From: DASPSM01 sp963800135
Lineage (GTDB): Bacteria; Planctomycetota; Planctomycetia; Planctomycetales; Planctomycetaceae
Direction of reading: 5' to 3'
Length of the DNA: 64,000 nt
Assembly (NCBI GenBank): GCA_963800135.1
Contig: CAWCZR010000007.1
Span: 434,001-498,000 of the forward strand
Of the stretch, positions 17,220 to 28,000 are shown piece by piece (within the stretch, counting starts at the first letter, position 1; the number at the start of each line of letters is the position of its first letter). The position numbers were made by a program, and so were the translations under genes. The notes below the pieces were generated by a model, which did not search any database, had not been told where the DNA came from, and worked only from the letters and a program-made list of their open reading frames with translations.

Positions 17220-18214
17220 GGCTTGCGACTCGCGGTCGAACGGGAGTAAGCGGGAAACTCGACCAGCACTTTGAGGGCTCCGTCCTTGCGGTCGCGGAAG
17301 GTTTCGAACGCCGTCTGAATTTCGGCGACGCGGTAGCGGTGCGTGATGATCTTTGAAACGTCAACTCGCCCTTCGCCGATCCAGCGCATGGCCAGCGGAA
17401 AGTCTCGCTGAAAGTCCGGGTTCACGCTTGTGTGGACCGTGATGTTCTTGAAGAACAAATCGCGAAAGCGGACGCCGTCGATGATCTCCGGCGGCACGCC
17501 AAAATACAGGATGCGGCCGCCCGGCTGGCAAAGGTCGATGCACAGATTGAGCGCCTGGTCCTGGTGGCCGACCGCTTCGATGACGATCTCGGCCATTTTG
17601 GCGCCCGTGATGCGGGAGACGGCGGCGACGGGATCTTCCTTGGCGTTGCAAACGGTGGCCGTCGCGCCCATTCGCGGGCTGTTGGCCAAACGCGACTCGA
17701 GCCGCTCGATGGCGATCACCTCCCGGGCACCCAGGTTCCTTAGGGCAGCGCACAACAATTGACCCATGGGCCCCTGCCCGACGACCGCGACGTCTCGATC
17801 CATAATCGCCGGCAGTTTTTTCAAAGCAAAGATGGCCGTTCCCAGCGGCTGGGCCAACAGCGCACACTCCTCGGAGACGCGCCGGTCAAGCGGGATCGCG
17901 CGGTCTTCGTGGATGGCATAGCGCTCGAAGAAGCCGCACTGGTTGTAGGGAACGCAGAGGACCCGTTCGCCCGGCTCGTATCGCATGCCATCGGTGGCCG
18001 TCACGGTGCCGATCATCTCGTGCAGCGAGTGGCCGAGACCGGGATTCGGCTGCTCGATGTTGCGAACAAAGTAGGGAAGGTCGGAACCGCAGAGGCAGGT
18101 CAGTTCGGGCTGAAAGACGATCTGACGGCGGCCGTCCGGCTGCGGTGCAAGCGCGGGCTCCGGCGCGTCGACCAGTTCGATGCGGGAAGTTCCGGTAATC
18201 TGGGCGGCAAACAA
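17216..18214 (-). CDS. Zinc-type medium-chain dehydrogenase/reductase
   Basis: 332 residues. The N-terminal catalytic domain has LTCLCGSDLPYF (the zinc-ligand Cys region of ADHs) and the GHSLHEMIG motif, the usual GHE position. The Rossmann domain has VAVVGQGPMGQLLCAAL followed by VIAIERLESRLA. The structural four-Cys zinc lobe of classic ADHs seems absent. Substrate unknown; sorbitol or threonine dehydrogenase-like sugars or polyols are possible. The stop overlaps the M28 peptidase start by four bases, so the two genes are cotranscribed. Confidence 0.82.
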   Translation of the reverse strand: MFAAQITGTSRIELVDAPEPALAPQPDGRRQIVFQPELTCLCGSDLPYFVRNIEQPNPGLGHSLHEMIGTVTATDGMRYEPGERVLCVPYNQCGFFERYAIHEDRAIPLDRRVSEECALLAQPLGTAIFALKKLPAIMDRDVAVVGQGPMGQLLCAALRNLGAREVIAIERLESRLANSPRMGATATVCNAKEDPVAAVSRITGAKMAEIVIEAVGHQDQALNLCIDLCQPGGRILYFGVPPEIIDGVRFRDLFFKNITVHTSVNPDFQRDFPLAMRWIGEGRVDVSKIITHRYRVAEIQTAFETFRDRKDGALKVLVEFPAYSRSTASRKP

Positions 18215-18697
18215 GCTCGATCACTCCGTTGAGAACAGGCGCCAAGGGTGAGGCGGCGCGGGGCCCAACACGCGACGGCCACCATACTCTGATGACTGGC
18301 GGCAATTCTGGCAACCGGCCGGCCGCCGGCGGGGCTGCGGAGTCCTGTCGAGGCCAACAAAAAAAGCCCCGCAACGAATCCTCGTCTCGGGGCCGTTTTC
18401 GCTCCACTGGAGCGTTTATGGAAATCGTCGTCGTTCAGGCGACGCCGTTTAGTCCGAACTGGCTTTTGTTCCTTTGTTCGCTTGCTGCCTCAGATGTCTT
18501 TAATCCTTTGGCAAGTCGCGTGCCGAATTTGAAAATCTCGAAAGCAGGAGTGTCGCGCGGCTGAATTGCCGCAGAATTCGCGGATGTAGTGTAAATTTTG
18601 ACCGCGAGACCGAAATCGGCGTCAAAGCCGAGGCGAATACGGGCGGGTCAATTCGACGTCGAACGGCTTCGCTTTGAGCACAGCGCGCGAGAGTTGA
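18215..18697. other. Intergenic region with one terminator
   Basis: No gene seen. It contains the hairpin at 18361-18393 and presumably the promoter of the leftward dehydrogenase operon. Confidence 0.5.
18361..18393 (-). terminator. Probable leftward terminator of the hydrolase gene
   Basis: On the minus strand GCCCCG (18393-18388) pairs with CGGGGC (18371-18366), with a smaller inner pairing in the loop, and is followed by seven T. It lies about 300 bases after the hydrolase stop. Confidence 0.55.
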
Positions 18698-19085
18698 TCA
18701 ACTCTTCGGCGCTTTTCGCATCAGGTACCAGTGGCTCAGCGGCTTGGCGAGCGGGATGCGGTAACGGCCGTTCTCGTAGATCACGTTGGGGACGACCAGG
18801 CCGCGACCCGTCGATGTCAGGGCGACGACCTCCAGCCCGGCGGGCGCGGCCACAGTTACTTCGCCCCGCACCGGCTCGCTGATGACCGAGTAGTCCTGGT
18901 TCCACGCCGACACTCCCGGCTGTTTCTTGGGCTTGAGTACCCGCGCGACCGTGGTGATCAGAATCAGGTTGGACGAGCGGATCGGCTGCTCGTCCATCGC
19001 GCTGACGGCCACGGCCGCATGTCGGGTATTGACCAAGATCGTCACGTCGGTCAGGTGAATGGCCCGATCGAGCAGCGCCCCTGTG
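18698..19085 (-). CDS. C-terminal end of the GH5-like hydrolase, in a shifted frame
   Basis: From about 19085 this frame reads LLDRAIHLTDVTILVN and continues as a regular domain to RIPLAKPLSHWYLMRKA before its stop. It joins smoothly to the upstream frame (DTPKTQAAQG) if CAGGGGCG is read with one more G. I treat both as one gene of about 915 residues. The part shown here resembles a beta-sandwich closing domain; no separate start is expected. Confidence 0.6.
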
Positions 19086-21444
19086 CGGCCTGAGTCTTCG
19101 GCGTGTCGATCGTTTGAGTGGCCGCCTCCCAGTCGCGCTTCAGCTCGCCTGTGTCGGACGTGACCGAATGGGCGTCTTCCGACAAAAAGCTTTCCGACGG
19201 GTTGTGAATCACGATCGCCTTTGGCGGCGGATCCTTCGGCTTCAGCCAGGGGAGTTGCGGAACCGGCGGGATGCCCAGGGCAAAATGGCTCTGCTCGAGT
19301 AATGTCCGCGACGCCGTGCACGTATCGGGACGCAAGCCCGAATTGAAAAGTTGCTCGGGTGAGAGTGCGAACGTGTAGTGCTTGCGGGCCTCCGACACGT
19401 GACCGTTGCGATAGACGAGGGCGGCTGCCGGCATCATCGCCATCAATCCCGGGTCGTTGAGCGCATCCCAGACGCCGGTCAGCCCGATCTGATCGCCGAG
19501 CGTCTGTTGGGAATAGCCGTACATCATCAAGGCGTCCCAGCCCTGCAAAGCGGCGATGGACGCCACATAGAGCGGCGCTGCGTAGCGGTCGACCGTCGGT
19601 TGTTGACGGCTGGCCAGATTCCATTCGGAAACGGTCAGCGGCATCCCCTCCACACGGTGAATGCCGATCCACGAGACGATATTCGGCTTGTAGCGGGGAT
19701 CGGCATCGAGCTGGCCGGGCCCTTGATACTCGTGGACGTCGATCACGTCACCCGAAGTCAGCGACGAAATCGAAGCCAGCGGATTGTCGCCCCACATGTT
19801 GCCCGTCGCGATCAGCGCTTTGGAACCGGTCCGCCGGATCGCATCGCTCATCGTGACGTCGAATTCGTGTTCCTGGTCGTTCAGGAACATTTGTGGCGGC
19901 CCCGGCCTCCACGGTGACCGCAGCTGGCTCTCGTCAAAGCCGGTCCGCTCGGCAAACGCCTTCGAGCGATCGGTAAACAATTTAGTCAGTTGGGCATTGT
20001 TTTGGTCGGGCAGCGCCCGCACGCCGTAGTGGTGCGTGATGTCGTTCTCGTTGGTGATCAGCACGAAAGCGATGGCCGGATCGTCCTTGTAGGCCAGCTT
20101 CGTATACGTGTTGACGTGCGAGAGATATTTGTGCTCGAACTCGGCCATCAGCTTCTGCAGGCCGGGGTCGTACTGGCAGAATCCCTTCGCTTCGTGTGCG
20201 TTCGCGGTGCGGCTGATGTCGTCGTAAGTCAAAATCTCGCCCAGTTCGGTCGAGCGGTCCGCCGGCCGGAATTCCCGGTAGGAGTGCATGTCAAGCCAGA
20301 CGTAAATCCCGTTGTCCCGCAGGCACTTGATCCAATAGTCGACCCGATCGATGCCCGTCGGGTCGAGCTGCCGTGAATTCTCGGCGTGCCTGTCGATGAC
20401 GGTCGGGCTGACCCAGCGGGTCGAATCGTGGTGGTGCAGGCGGACCAGGTTGAAGCCCAGCATCGCCAACCGCCGGGCGTGCCGGGCAATCTGCTGATTC
20501 GACGAGAAGAGGGCATACGCCATCACGTTGATGCCCCAAAAACGGGCCGGCGTGCCGTCCTCGAACTGCAGGCGGCCGTTGACCGACCGCAAAAACCCGT
20601 GCGTGCCTGGCCGCTGGTTGAGCGTGCTCAAGTCGACGGGAACGTGGGGGGATGGAAAAACGTTGCGCAGCCAGCGGGCCGCGTCGACCGGGCCGTATTC
20701 TTCCGCCTCGGTCGGCTTGCGATGGGCGCCGGCCGGCAGGGTGATGGTCATTCGGATCGGCTCGATGCCGGCGGCGCTCGCCGGAACGACCATGAAGGCG
20801 CGGATGCGGTTCTTATTCCCGTTCTCGAAGAAGACTTTCTTAACCCCCGGCGTAAAGGTGACTTTGACTTCCTGCGCGGCGGAATCGGTTCCGTCGACTT
20901 TGGCGGTGCCGGGACCCAGGTGCCAAACCCAGCCCTCTTCATTGGGGAGCAGCTCGGGGTCGGAGGGTTGCTTGCCGGCAAACAGGCGGGACTGAAAGTT
21001 CATGTCGAACTCGAGGCCGCCGCCGATGACGTCGGGATGCGTCGCGCTGTGCCGCAGGACGCCTTCATACGTGACGACGTTGGGCGGTCCGACGTTGATG
21101 TGTCCGCCAAATTCCGCCGCCAATCCGGGCACGTGAATGGTGAAAGGGGCCGTCCCGTTGTGCAGCTCCCCCATTTCGGAGCCCGTCCCGGCCCATTTCC
21201 ATTTCGCTTCCCAGAAGGGGAAGTACATGTTGACCAGCGGCACGCCGTGATAATTGAGCGCGAACGTCCCGTCCTGGATCAGTTCGAATTGAAACGGGCT
21301 TTGTTCCGAGACGGTGGACTGGTCGTCGGCGAGCGCCTTTGCTGGCGCGAAGGGACACGCTGTGTCGCCCGAGAGAATCGAAATCGCCGCCGTTAAAGTG
21401 CCCGCAGCGACGAGGCCGATCACGATTCTGCGAACCGCTCGCAC
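19051..21444 (-). CDS. Secreted GH5-like glycoside hydrolase, main part
   Basis: The GTG start at 21444 has GGAGAG upstream and gives a signal peptide (IVIGLVAAGTLTAAISIL). An N-terminal beta-rich domain covers about residues 50-270. A TIM-barrel part from about 290 shows RFWGINVMAYALF, LGFNLVRLHHHDS and IYVWLDMHSYREF. The likely acid/base Glu is in FVLITNENDI and the likely nucleophile in LTVSEWNLASR, the pattern of clan GH-A enzymes such as GH5. It probably degrades a plant or algal polysaccharide outside the cell. The frame breaks near 19080, where one G is missing from a G run; the true C-terminus is the next entry. Confidence 0.8.
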   Translation of the reverse strand: MRAVRRIVIGLVAAGTLTAAISILSGDTACPFAPAKALADDQSTVSEQSPFQFELIQDGTFALNYHGVPLVNMYFPFWEAKWKWAGTGSEMGELHNGTAPFTIHVPGLAAEFGGHINVGPPNVVTYEGVLRHSATHPDVIGGGLEFDMNFQSRLFAGKQPSDPELLPNEEGWVWHLGPGTAKVDGTDSAAQEVKVTFTPGVKKVFFENGNKNRIRAFMVVPASAAGIEPIRMTITLPAGAHRKPTEAEEYGPVDAARWLRNVFPSPHVPVDLSTLNQRPGTHGFLRSVNGRLQFEDGTPARFWGINVMAYALFSSNQQIARHARRLAMLGFNLVRLHHHDSTRWVSPTVIDRHAENSRQLDPTGIDRVDYWIKCLRDNGIYVWLDMHSYREFRPADRSTELGEILTYDDISRTANAHEAKGFCQYDPGLQKLMAEFEHKYLSHVNTYTKLAYKDDPAIAFVLITNENDITHHYGVRALPDQNNAQLTKLFTDRSKAFAERTGFDESQLRSPWRPGPPQMFLNDQEHEFDVTMSDAIRRTGSKALIATGNMWGDNPLASISSLTSGDVIDVHEYQGPGQLDADPRYKPNIVSWIGIHRVEGMPLTVSEWNLASRQQPTVDRYAAPLYVASIAALQGWDALMMYGYSQQTLGDQIGLTGVWDALNDPGLMAMMPAAALVYRNGHVSEARKHYTFALSPEQLFNSGLRPDTCTASRTLLEQSHFALGIPPVPQLPWLKPKDPPPKAIVIHNPSESFLSEDAHSVTSDTGELKRDWEAATQTIDTPKTQAAQGRCSIGPFT

Positions 21445-21813
21445 AAAGCTCTCCGTACGTGTATGCGACGAACGCGTCGCGACATGGCCCGCGCTAATTT
21501 CGAGTATAGCCGCCCAAGCGGCACCCGACTATTTGCGAGCTCGGTCCCGTCCCAAGCCCGGGGTTGGTCTGCATTTTGCAGGAGAGAGGCTGACCGGGCA
21601 GGAGAGCGGAACCGTCGTATCTGCAGGGCGCATGCCGGCGGAAACGCTTTTTTATTTTGGGGTGTCGGGATAAAATGCCGCGCCTTGGAGGGCAGCGAAG
21701 CCCTTGCCGGCCCGGTCCTTCCGCGCTGGGTTGCCGGAAGGTCGTCAGAGAGCAGGTTCCATCCCGCCGCGGTTTTTTGAGTCGTGGCGTCCACGTTGCC
21801 GGGAGAAGCACCG
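21445..21813. other. Divergent intergenic region
   Basis: No coding signal. A TAAAAT box at 21671-21676 behind a T-rich tract is a plausible promoter for the rightward gene at 21814, but no convincing -35 box is visible. Confidence 0.4.
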
Positions 21814-23592
21814 ATGCGAGTCGCCGTCCGCACAAAGTCCGCGTTTGTCCTCGCCGCTTCACTTGCTGTGGCCGGCCTCACCTCGCTGTCGCCCTCGGCC
21901 CGCGCCGCCGACCAGGCCCCGGCCGCTCCCGCGGCCAGTCAGGGTGCGGCACCCTCCGCAACCGTCTACGTCGCTGGTTCCAACGAACTGCTGGCGGACA
22001 TCAAGTATCTGTTGATGCTCACCGACCCCATCGAGCAGAAGCAGTGGAAGGTCCTCAAGGACTATCTCGACGTCTTTTTGATCGGCGTCGACGCGAACTT
22101 GCCGACCCGCGTCGACGTGATCTTCGACCAGAAGGCCAACCGCATGGTCTGGTCGATCCCGGTCTCGAACTTCCCGAAGTTCCGCAAAGACAACCTGGCC
22201 GCCATCCTCACGCCGCGAATCCGCGAAACGGGGGGCCCCGGTTGGTGGAAGCTCGGCAGCGGCAAGCCGGCCGACTTCAACGGCTGGATGCAGTACACGC
22301 CGCCGTACGACCGCATCGGCGAAACGCAAAACGACGTGAACCTGGTGCCCGTCAACCCGAGCAAGGCGGCCCAAGCGCTTCTCTCGCACCCCTACCTGCT
22401 CGTGGCCGACATTCAGAATAAGCAGACCGACGCGGCGGCCTTGGCCAAGCGGCACGAACTCTTCGTCGCCTCCCGCAAGCAGACGGTGGCAGCCGTCAAG
22501 AAAGACACGGGCGAGACGGCGGCCGATTTCCAGCTGAAGAAAAGAGCCACCGAAATTGAGATGGACGAGCTCGAGTGGTTCTTCACCGAGGCGGAACACG
22601 CGACCATCGGCCTGAACATCGACACCAAAAAGGAAATCGGCCGGGTCGATATCGAGCTGACGGCCATCCCCAACACGGCGCTGGCCCAGAATATCTCGCA
22701 GCTGTGCACCAAGCCCAGCCTGTTTGCGAACGTCGAGCGGAGCAAGACGCCGAACCTGGCGTTCCAGATCAATCATCCGCTGGGGGATGTCCGCAAGAAA
22801 GCGGCCATCTCCATGTCGTCGCTCTTGCGCGACCGGATCAAGGCCCGCGTCGATTCCGACGACAAGCGGACGGCCGAGCAGAAGGACGCCGCCAAGCAGA
22901 TGATCGATAAGTCCTACGCGATGGTCGAAAGCGGCATCAACACGGGCATCGCCGACGGGTTCATCGACGTCCACCCCGGCGCGTCGGGCAAGAACGTGAT
23001 GCTGGCTGCCACGCGGACGGCCGACGGCACCAAGCTCGAAGAAATCATCAGCATCATGCCCAAGGCCTACGAAGGGGCGTCCGTCAAGCTGAACGTGGCC
23101 GAAGAGTCGGGCGTCAAGATTCACTCGATCGAGTTCGCCAAGGACAAGCATCCGTATTGGAGCAACTTCATCGGGGCCGATTTGCTTTACGTCGGCTCAT
23201 CGAAGGACGTGCTCTGGGCTGCCGCCGGTGAAGGCTCGCTCGACATGCTGAAGACGGCGATCAAGAAGACCAAACAGCCCGCCGTCGCCGGCAGCGAAAA
23301 AGCCCCCTGGGTCGAACTGATCGTGCGGCTCAAGCCGTGGATCGACGAAGCGCTGTCGCAGCCGCCGAAGAAGAAAGGCGCGGATCACTATCCGAAGCTG
23401 ATCCAGTCCGCGCTCCAGGCAGGCGCCGACCAGCTCACCGTGCGGATGACCCGCGAGGGGAACAAGATCGTCGGCTTTATCGAGATTCAGAAGGGCATTC
23501 TGCGGGCGGCCGGCAAGGTCGCGGCGGACTTCTCCCGCGAGAACCTCGACGAAAGCTCGCAGAAATCCGGCTCGAAGCGCGCCCAGCGGTAG
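21814..23592 (+). CDS. Large secreted protein of unknown function
   Basis: About 592 residues from the ATG at 21814, preceded by GGGAGAA. A clear signal peptide (SAFVLAASLAVAGLTSLSP, then ARAADQ) is followed by a Pro/Ala linker and a long mixed alpha/beta protein without cysteine clusters or repeats. Stretches such as LLADIKYLLMLTDPIEQKQW and RVDIELTAIPNTALAQ suggest a globular periplasmic protein. I do not recognise a family with confidence; similar proteins may be confined to planctomycetes. It stands alone and converges on the acetyltransferase-like gene. Confidence 0.7.
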   Translation: MRVAVRTKSAFVLAASLAVAGLTSLSPSARAADQAPAAPAASQGAAPSATVYVAGSNELLADIKYLLMLTDPIEQKQWKVLKDYLDVFLIGVDANLPTRVDVIFDQKANRMVWSIPVSNFPKFRKDNLAAILTPRIRETGGPGWWKLGSGKPADFNGWMQYTPPYDRIGETQNDVNLVPVNPSKAAQALLSHPYLLVADIQNKQTDAAALAKRHELFVASRKQTVAAVKKDTGETAADFQLKKRATEIEMDELEWFFTEAEHATIGLNIDTKKEIGRVDIELTAIPNTALAQNISQLCTKPSLFANVERSKTPNLAFQINHPLGDVRKKAAISMSSLLRDRIKARVDSDDKRTAEQKDAAKQMIDKSYAMVESGINTGIADGFIDVHPGASGKNVMLAATRTADGTKLEEIISIMPKAYEGASVKLNVAEESGVKIHSIEFAKDKHPYWSNFIGADLLYVGSSKDVLWAAAGEGSLDMLKTAIKKTKQPAVAGSEKAPWVELIVRLKPWIDEALSQPPKKKGADHYPKLIQSALQAGADQLTVRMTREGNKIVGFIEIQKGILRAAGKVAADFSRENLDESSQKSGSKRAQR

Positions 23593-23613
23593 TTCAGCAC
23601 AAGCGACCCGGGT

Positions 23614-24117
23614 TCAGCCCGCGAGCGTGTGCATCGAGCGCCAGTCGGACGTCGTGGCGGGCGCTGTGTCGTTACCAAGTCGTGACCGCAGCCAGTGGAC
23701 GAGCCGCAGCATTTGGGCTCGGGGAGCCTGCGGGGCGAATTGCGTGTAGCGGAATCGCGACGTTTCCCCGGTTTGCCAGCCGCCGGCCGCGGACGCCGCT
23801 GTCGGCTCGAACAGGTAATATTCGTCGCGGCGGCGGAATCCGTCGCGAAGCATGCGGCCCATGAGCACGGTCGTCGCCACCGTCTGAAATTCGGCAATCG
23901 CCCGCACGCGTTGCGTTTCGAGCCGGCCGTCGCAGCGATAGTTGTAGGCCCAGGCGATCGGGCGACCGTTCAGCCGCAACACGTTGAAATCGACGCCCGC
24001 GACCCGCGTGGCCGCTTCGTGCAGTTCGCGGGGCAACGCCTCATCGCCGGCCCGCGGTCGGCGGCGGCCGTGGCTCGCCCGGCGTTTGCGACGACTGCCC
24101 TCGTGGCGCCGCTCGAA
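23614..24117 (-). CDS. C-terminal part of the CelD/FemAB-like acetyltransferase, shifted frame
   Basis: This frame takes over from the upstream part near 24118 (ILFDEFERRHEG) and reads through VAGVDFNVLRLNGRPIAWAY and IAEFQTVATTVLMGRMLRD, the acetyl-CoA-binding half of a GNAT fold. It ends at 23614. The apparent ATG further upstream at 24195 would produce nonsense, so this is not a separate gene. One extra T in GGGATTCTG explains the break. Confidence 0.6.
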   Translation of the reverse strand, partial: FERRHEGSRRKRRASHGRRRPRAGDEALPRELHEAATRVAGVDFNVLRLNGRPIAWAYNYRCDGRLETQRVRAIAEFQTVATTVLMGRMLRDGFRRRDEYYLFEPTAASAAGGWQTGETSRFRYTQFAPQAPRAQMLRLVHWLRSRLGNDTAPATTSDWRSMHTLAG

Positions 24118-24847
24118 TTCGTCGAACAGAATCCCACCGCGGATTGTCATCGTCCAGCGGCGAACCCTCGGGACGATAGCGGACGTACTCGACATATCCT
24201 TGGGCCTCCAGTGCCTCTTCGCAACGGCGATATTCGTCTCGAATCGATTGCGGTCGCGAGCCCCAGAAGTGGACCCAGTCGCCGCGGCAATCGACGATCG
24301 GCCGGCGTTCCTCGACGCGATTGAGCGTGCCGAAGCGCGATTGCCACAGCTCGGCCGGAGCCGGGCCGCGCTCGAAACGCTGCACGTCCGCGTGTCGTAA
24401 TTCGAAGAGGTCCCAGTCGACCTTCGTTTTCGCCACGTGGGCGAAGACGGCGTCGAGGGTCGTGGACGGGTTCGGCCCGATCGGCTCGAAGAAGAAGCCC
24501 CGCTCGTCGGGTGAATCGGTGAGAACGTGGAGCCGGCCCAGCCGAGTGGAAACGCGTTTGATCACGAGCGGCACAATGCCGATCGGGCGTCCGGCGGCCG
24601 CGACGACAAGCACGCGAACCCGCTCTTTGGCGGTGCGTCGTCGCAAGCTGGTTTCAAACCATTCGATCGATTGGAAAAAGGAAGCTCGCGGCGTTTTCCA
24701 CCAGAGTTCCCGCCACAGTTCCCGAATCTCCGCGATGCCCGCTGCGTCGTTGTATTCCGAGACTGTAATCATGCCGACTGCCAATGCAACCGGCGTGCCC
24801 GGCCGCAGCCGCAGCTTGTCGCCGCTCGGCAACGCGACCCATCGCAC
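24041..24847 (-). CDS. GNAT-fold acetyltransferase of the CelD/BioF2-like group, N-terminal part
   Basis: The N-terminal half of a double-GNAT protein: WRELWWKTPRASFFQSIEWF is the conserved opening helix, then VLVVAAAGRPIGIVPLVI and LHVLTDSPDERGFFFEPIG. The usual continuation NPRWDLFDEFE is interrupted at about 24118. Proteins of this group transfer acyl or aminoacyl groups, often in exopolysaccharide or peptidoglycan modification. The start is uncertain: 24847 or the ATG at 24772, where the domain begins; neither has a clear ribosome site. Substrate unknown. Confidence 0.65.
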   Translation of the reverse strand: MRWVALPSGDKLRLRPGTPVALAVGMITVSEYNDAAGIAEIRELWRELWWKTPRASFFQSIEWFETSLRRRTAKERVRVLVVAAAGRPIGIVPLVIKRVSTRLGRLHVLTDSPDERGFFFEPIGPNPSTTLDAVFAHVAKTKVDWDLFELRHADVQRFERGPAPAELWQSRFGTLNRVEERRPIVDCRGDWVHFWGSRPQSIRDEYRRCEEALEAQGYVEYVRYRPEGSPLDDDNPRWDSVRRIRAAPRGQSSQTPGEPRPPPTAGRR

Positions 24848-25031
24848 GTTTCACAAAGATCATCGCCGCGGGCACTTAACAACCGGCGGGAGCACAAAAG
24901 AAGTTTCGACAGGCTGTCCCCAACCAATCCCAAAAGCGGGCTGCGACGTCGACATTCGGCAACAACGATGCCCGCAATCAACGGCCCGCACGTTCGGAAT
25001 CGTCACCACCGACGTGGCATCAAATCGCCAC

Positions 25032-28000
25032 TCAATCGGTCGCAAGATTCGCCCGCTGCCGCGGCGCGAACCAGGGATAGATGGCCGGCAACACGAGCGA
25101 GGTGAGCAGGGTCGACGTGACCAGCCCGCCGATTACGACCGAGGCCAACGGCCGCTGCATTTCTGCGCCGTCGCCCGTCGACAGGGCCATCGGCAAAAAG
25201 CCCAGGCTGGCGACGAGCGCCGTCATCAGGATCGGTCGCAATCGCACGAGGGCCGTTTCGCGGCTCGCCTGCCGGAATTCGGCCCCCGACTGCCGGGCTC
25301 GTTCGGAGGCCGTCACCCACACCAGGCCGTTGAGCACAGACACACCGAACAGGGCAATAAACCCGACTCCGGCCGAAATGCTGAAGGGTAGTCCGCGCAG
25401 CGCCAGTGCGAAAACGCCACCGGAAGCGGCAATCGGCACAGCCAGAAAGATCAGCACGGCCAATCGCATTGACCCGAACGTCGTGTGAAGCAACAGCAGA
25501 ATGACGACGAGCACGATCGGCGTGATCAGGGCCAGACGGAGACTCGCCGATTGCAGGTTTTGAAACGTTCCGCCCCAGCGGATTTCGTAGTGCGGCGGCA
25601 GGCTGACGGAATGCTTGATCGCCCGCTCGGCCTCCGCGACGAAGCTGCCGACGTCCCGATCGTGCACCATTGTCGAAACGTAGGCCCGGCGGCGGCCCGA
25701 TTCGTGCTCGACGGTATCGGGCGTCTCCTCGTAACTGACGTCGGCCAATTGCTTGAGCGGGACCGGTTTGCCCGCCGACTGCGCCACGGGCAGTTGCTCG
25801 AGCATCGAGGGGCTCGTGCGCCAGGCTTCGGGGATGCGGACCCGAATGGGGAACCGAGCCCGCCCCTGCGGATCGAACATCTGACCGACGTCGCGGCCGC
25901 CGAGCGCCGAGACGACGTCCATCACGCGGGCCGCGTCGATGCCGTAACGGGCCAGCGCCTCGCGATTGGGCTCGATCCGCAGCGTCGACAGGTTCGCCTG
26001 AAAGCTCGATTTCACGTCGGCCGAGCCGCGGATGCGGCGGAGCACGGCTTCGATCTCCTTGCCTTTTTGGTTGAGGACGTTGAGGTCGTCGCCATAAATA
26101 AACACCGCGACGTCCGCCTTGACGCCGGCCACCAGCTCGTTGACCCGCATTTCGATCGGCTGCGTCTCGTTGAAGACGACGCCGACGAATTGCGATTCGA
26201 GTCGTTTGGCCATTTCGCTCGACAAAACCGTCAGGGCCTTGCGTTCGGGCCACTCGCTCTTGGGTTTGAGCATGATCCAAATGTCGGTTTCGTTCACGCC
26301 CATCATGTCGTTGGCGATTTCGGGTCGGCCCGTTTTGCAGAACACCGTGCGGACCTCGGGGAAGCTCAGCAGTTCCTTCTCGATCCCCGCCGTCATCGAG
26401 TACGAGTCTTCCAGGGTCGCCGTCGGCAGCCGGTAGGCTTCGATCAACAGATCCCCTTCGGCCAGGTGGGGCATGAATTCGCGTCCGAGTCCGAGCGCGA
26501 CCGGGATGCTCACGGCAAAAATGGCGACCGCCGCGCAGGCCGTCAGCAAGGGCCGCGCCAGTGCCCGGTCGAGCACCGGCTCGTAAATCCGCCTGACCTT
26601 CGCGATCAACCAGACATCCCCCTCCTTAATGTTTCGGGGCAGCATCAGCGTGGCGACGGCCGGCATGAACGTGAGCGACAGAATCAAAGAGCCGCATAAT
26701 GCGAACAGCACGGTGAGGGCCATCGGCTTGAAGAGCTTGCCCTCGGTTCCGCTGAGCGCGAGCACGGGCAGGTAGACCACGCCGATAATCAGTTCGCCGA
26801 ACATGGTTGGTTTGCGGACTTCGACCGCCGCGTCGCGAATGATTTGTGTGCGCGTGCGTCCCTCGGGCGGATGAGACAGTCGGCGGACGCAGTTTTCGAC
26901 CATGATCACCGAGCTGTCGACGATCAGGCCGAAGTCGATTGCCCCCAGGCTCATCAGGCTGGCCGTCACCGCGGTCGCCGACATCAAATTGGCGGCAAAC
27001 AGCATGGAGAGCGGAATCGCCAGCGTCACCAGGAGCCCCGCGCGGAAGCTGCCGAGCGTGAAGAGCAGCACGGCAATCACGAACAGTCCGCCTTCGCAGA
27101 GGTTCGTGAGCACCGTCGTGAGTGTGCGACCGATGAGCGAGGCCCGGTCGTACAGAATTTCGACGCTCACGCCTTCGGGCAACGTCGCCCGAATTTCATC
27201 GAGCCGCGCCTTGGCCCGCTTCACGACCTCGCGCGAATTCTCGCCGTAGGTCATGATCACCATGCCGATGACGGCTTCGCCGCGACCATCGCGCGTGGCC
27301 GCGCCCTGCCGCGTGAGCGGGGCGACGGAGACCGTGGCCACGTCGCGGACCAACAGCGGCGTGCCGTCGGCCTCCCGCCGCACCACGATCGATTCGAGGT
27401 CCGGAATGTCCCGCAACAGCGCCAAGCCGCGGATCAGCCGCTGCTCCCCGTTATGCACCACGTAGCCGCCGCCGGCCGTCTCGTTGTTGCCTTGAATCGC
27501 GCGGTACAGGTCCTCGAAGCTCAGGCGTTCACTGGCCAGGCGGTCGGGATCGGGGCGGACTTCGTACGACTTGTAAAAGCCGCCGTGGGTGTTGATCTCC
27601 GTCACGCCGCGGACTTCGCGGAGACGCGGTGCGATGTCCCATTCCAGGAGAGTCCGCAGATCCATCGGCGACCAGCCGCGACCGCGTACCTCAAACTGCA
27701 GAATCTCGCCCAAGGCGGTGGCCATTGGGCCCAGCTCGGGAGTGCCGGCGCCGACGGGGATCTTGGCGGTCGCGGTGGGCAGCCTTTGCGCCACGAGTTG
27801 GCGCGCCCACTGAATGTCGGTCCCTTCCTCGAACACGATCGTCACTACGGACAACCCGAACTTCGACACGCTGCGGATTTGCTCGACCCGCGGCAGCCCG
27901 CTCATCGTGGTCTCGATTGGAAACGAGACGTACTTTTCGACCTCGACCGGGGAGAGCGCCCCGGCGTCGGAGAGGACCTGCACTTGGATGTTCGTCATGT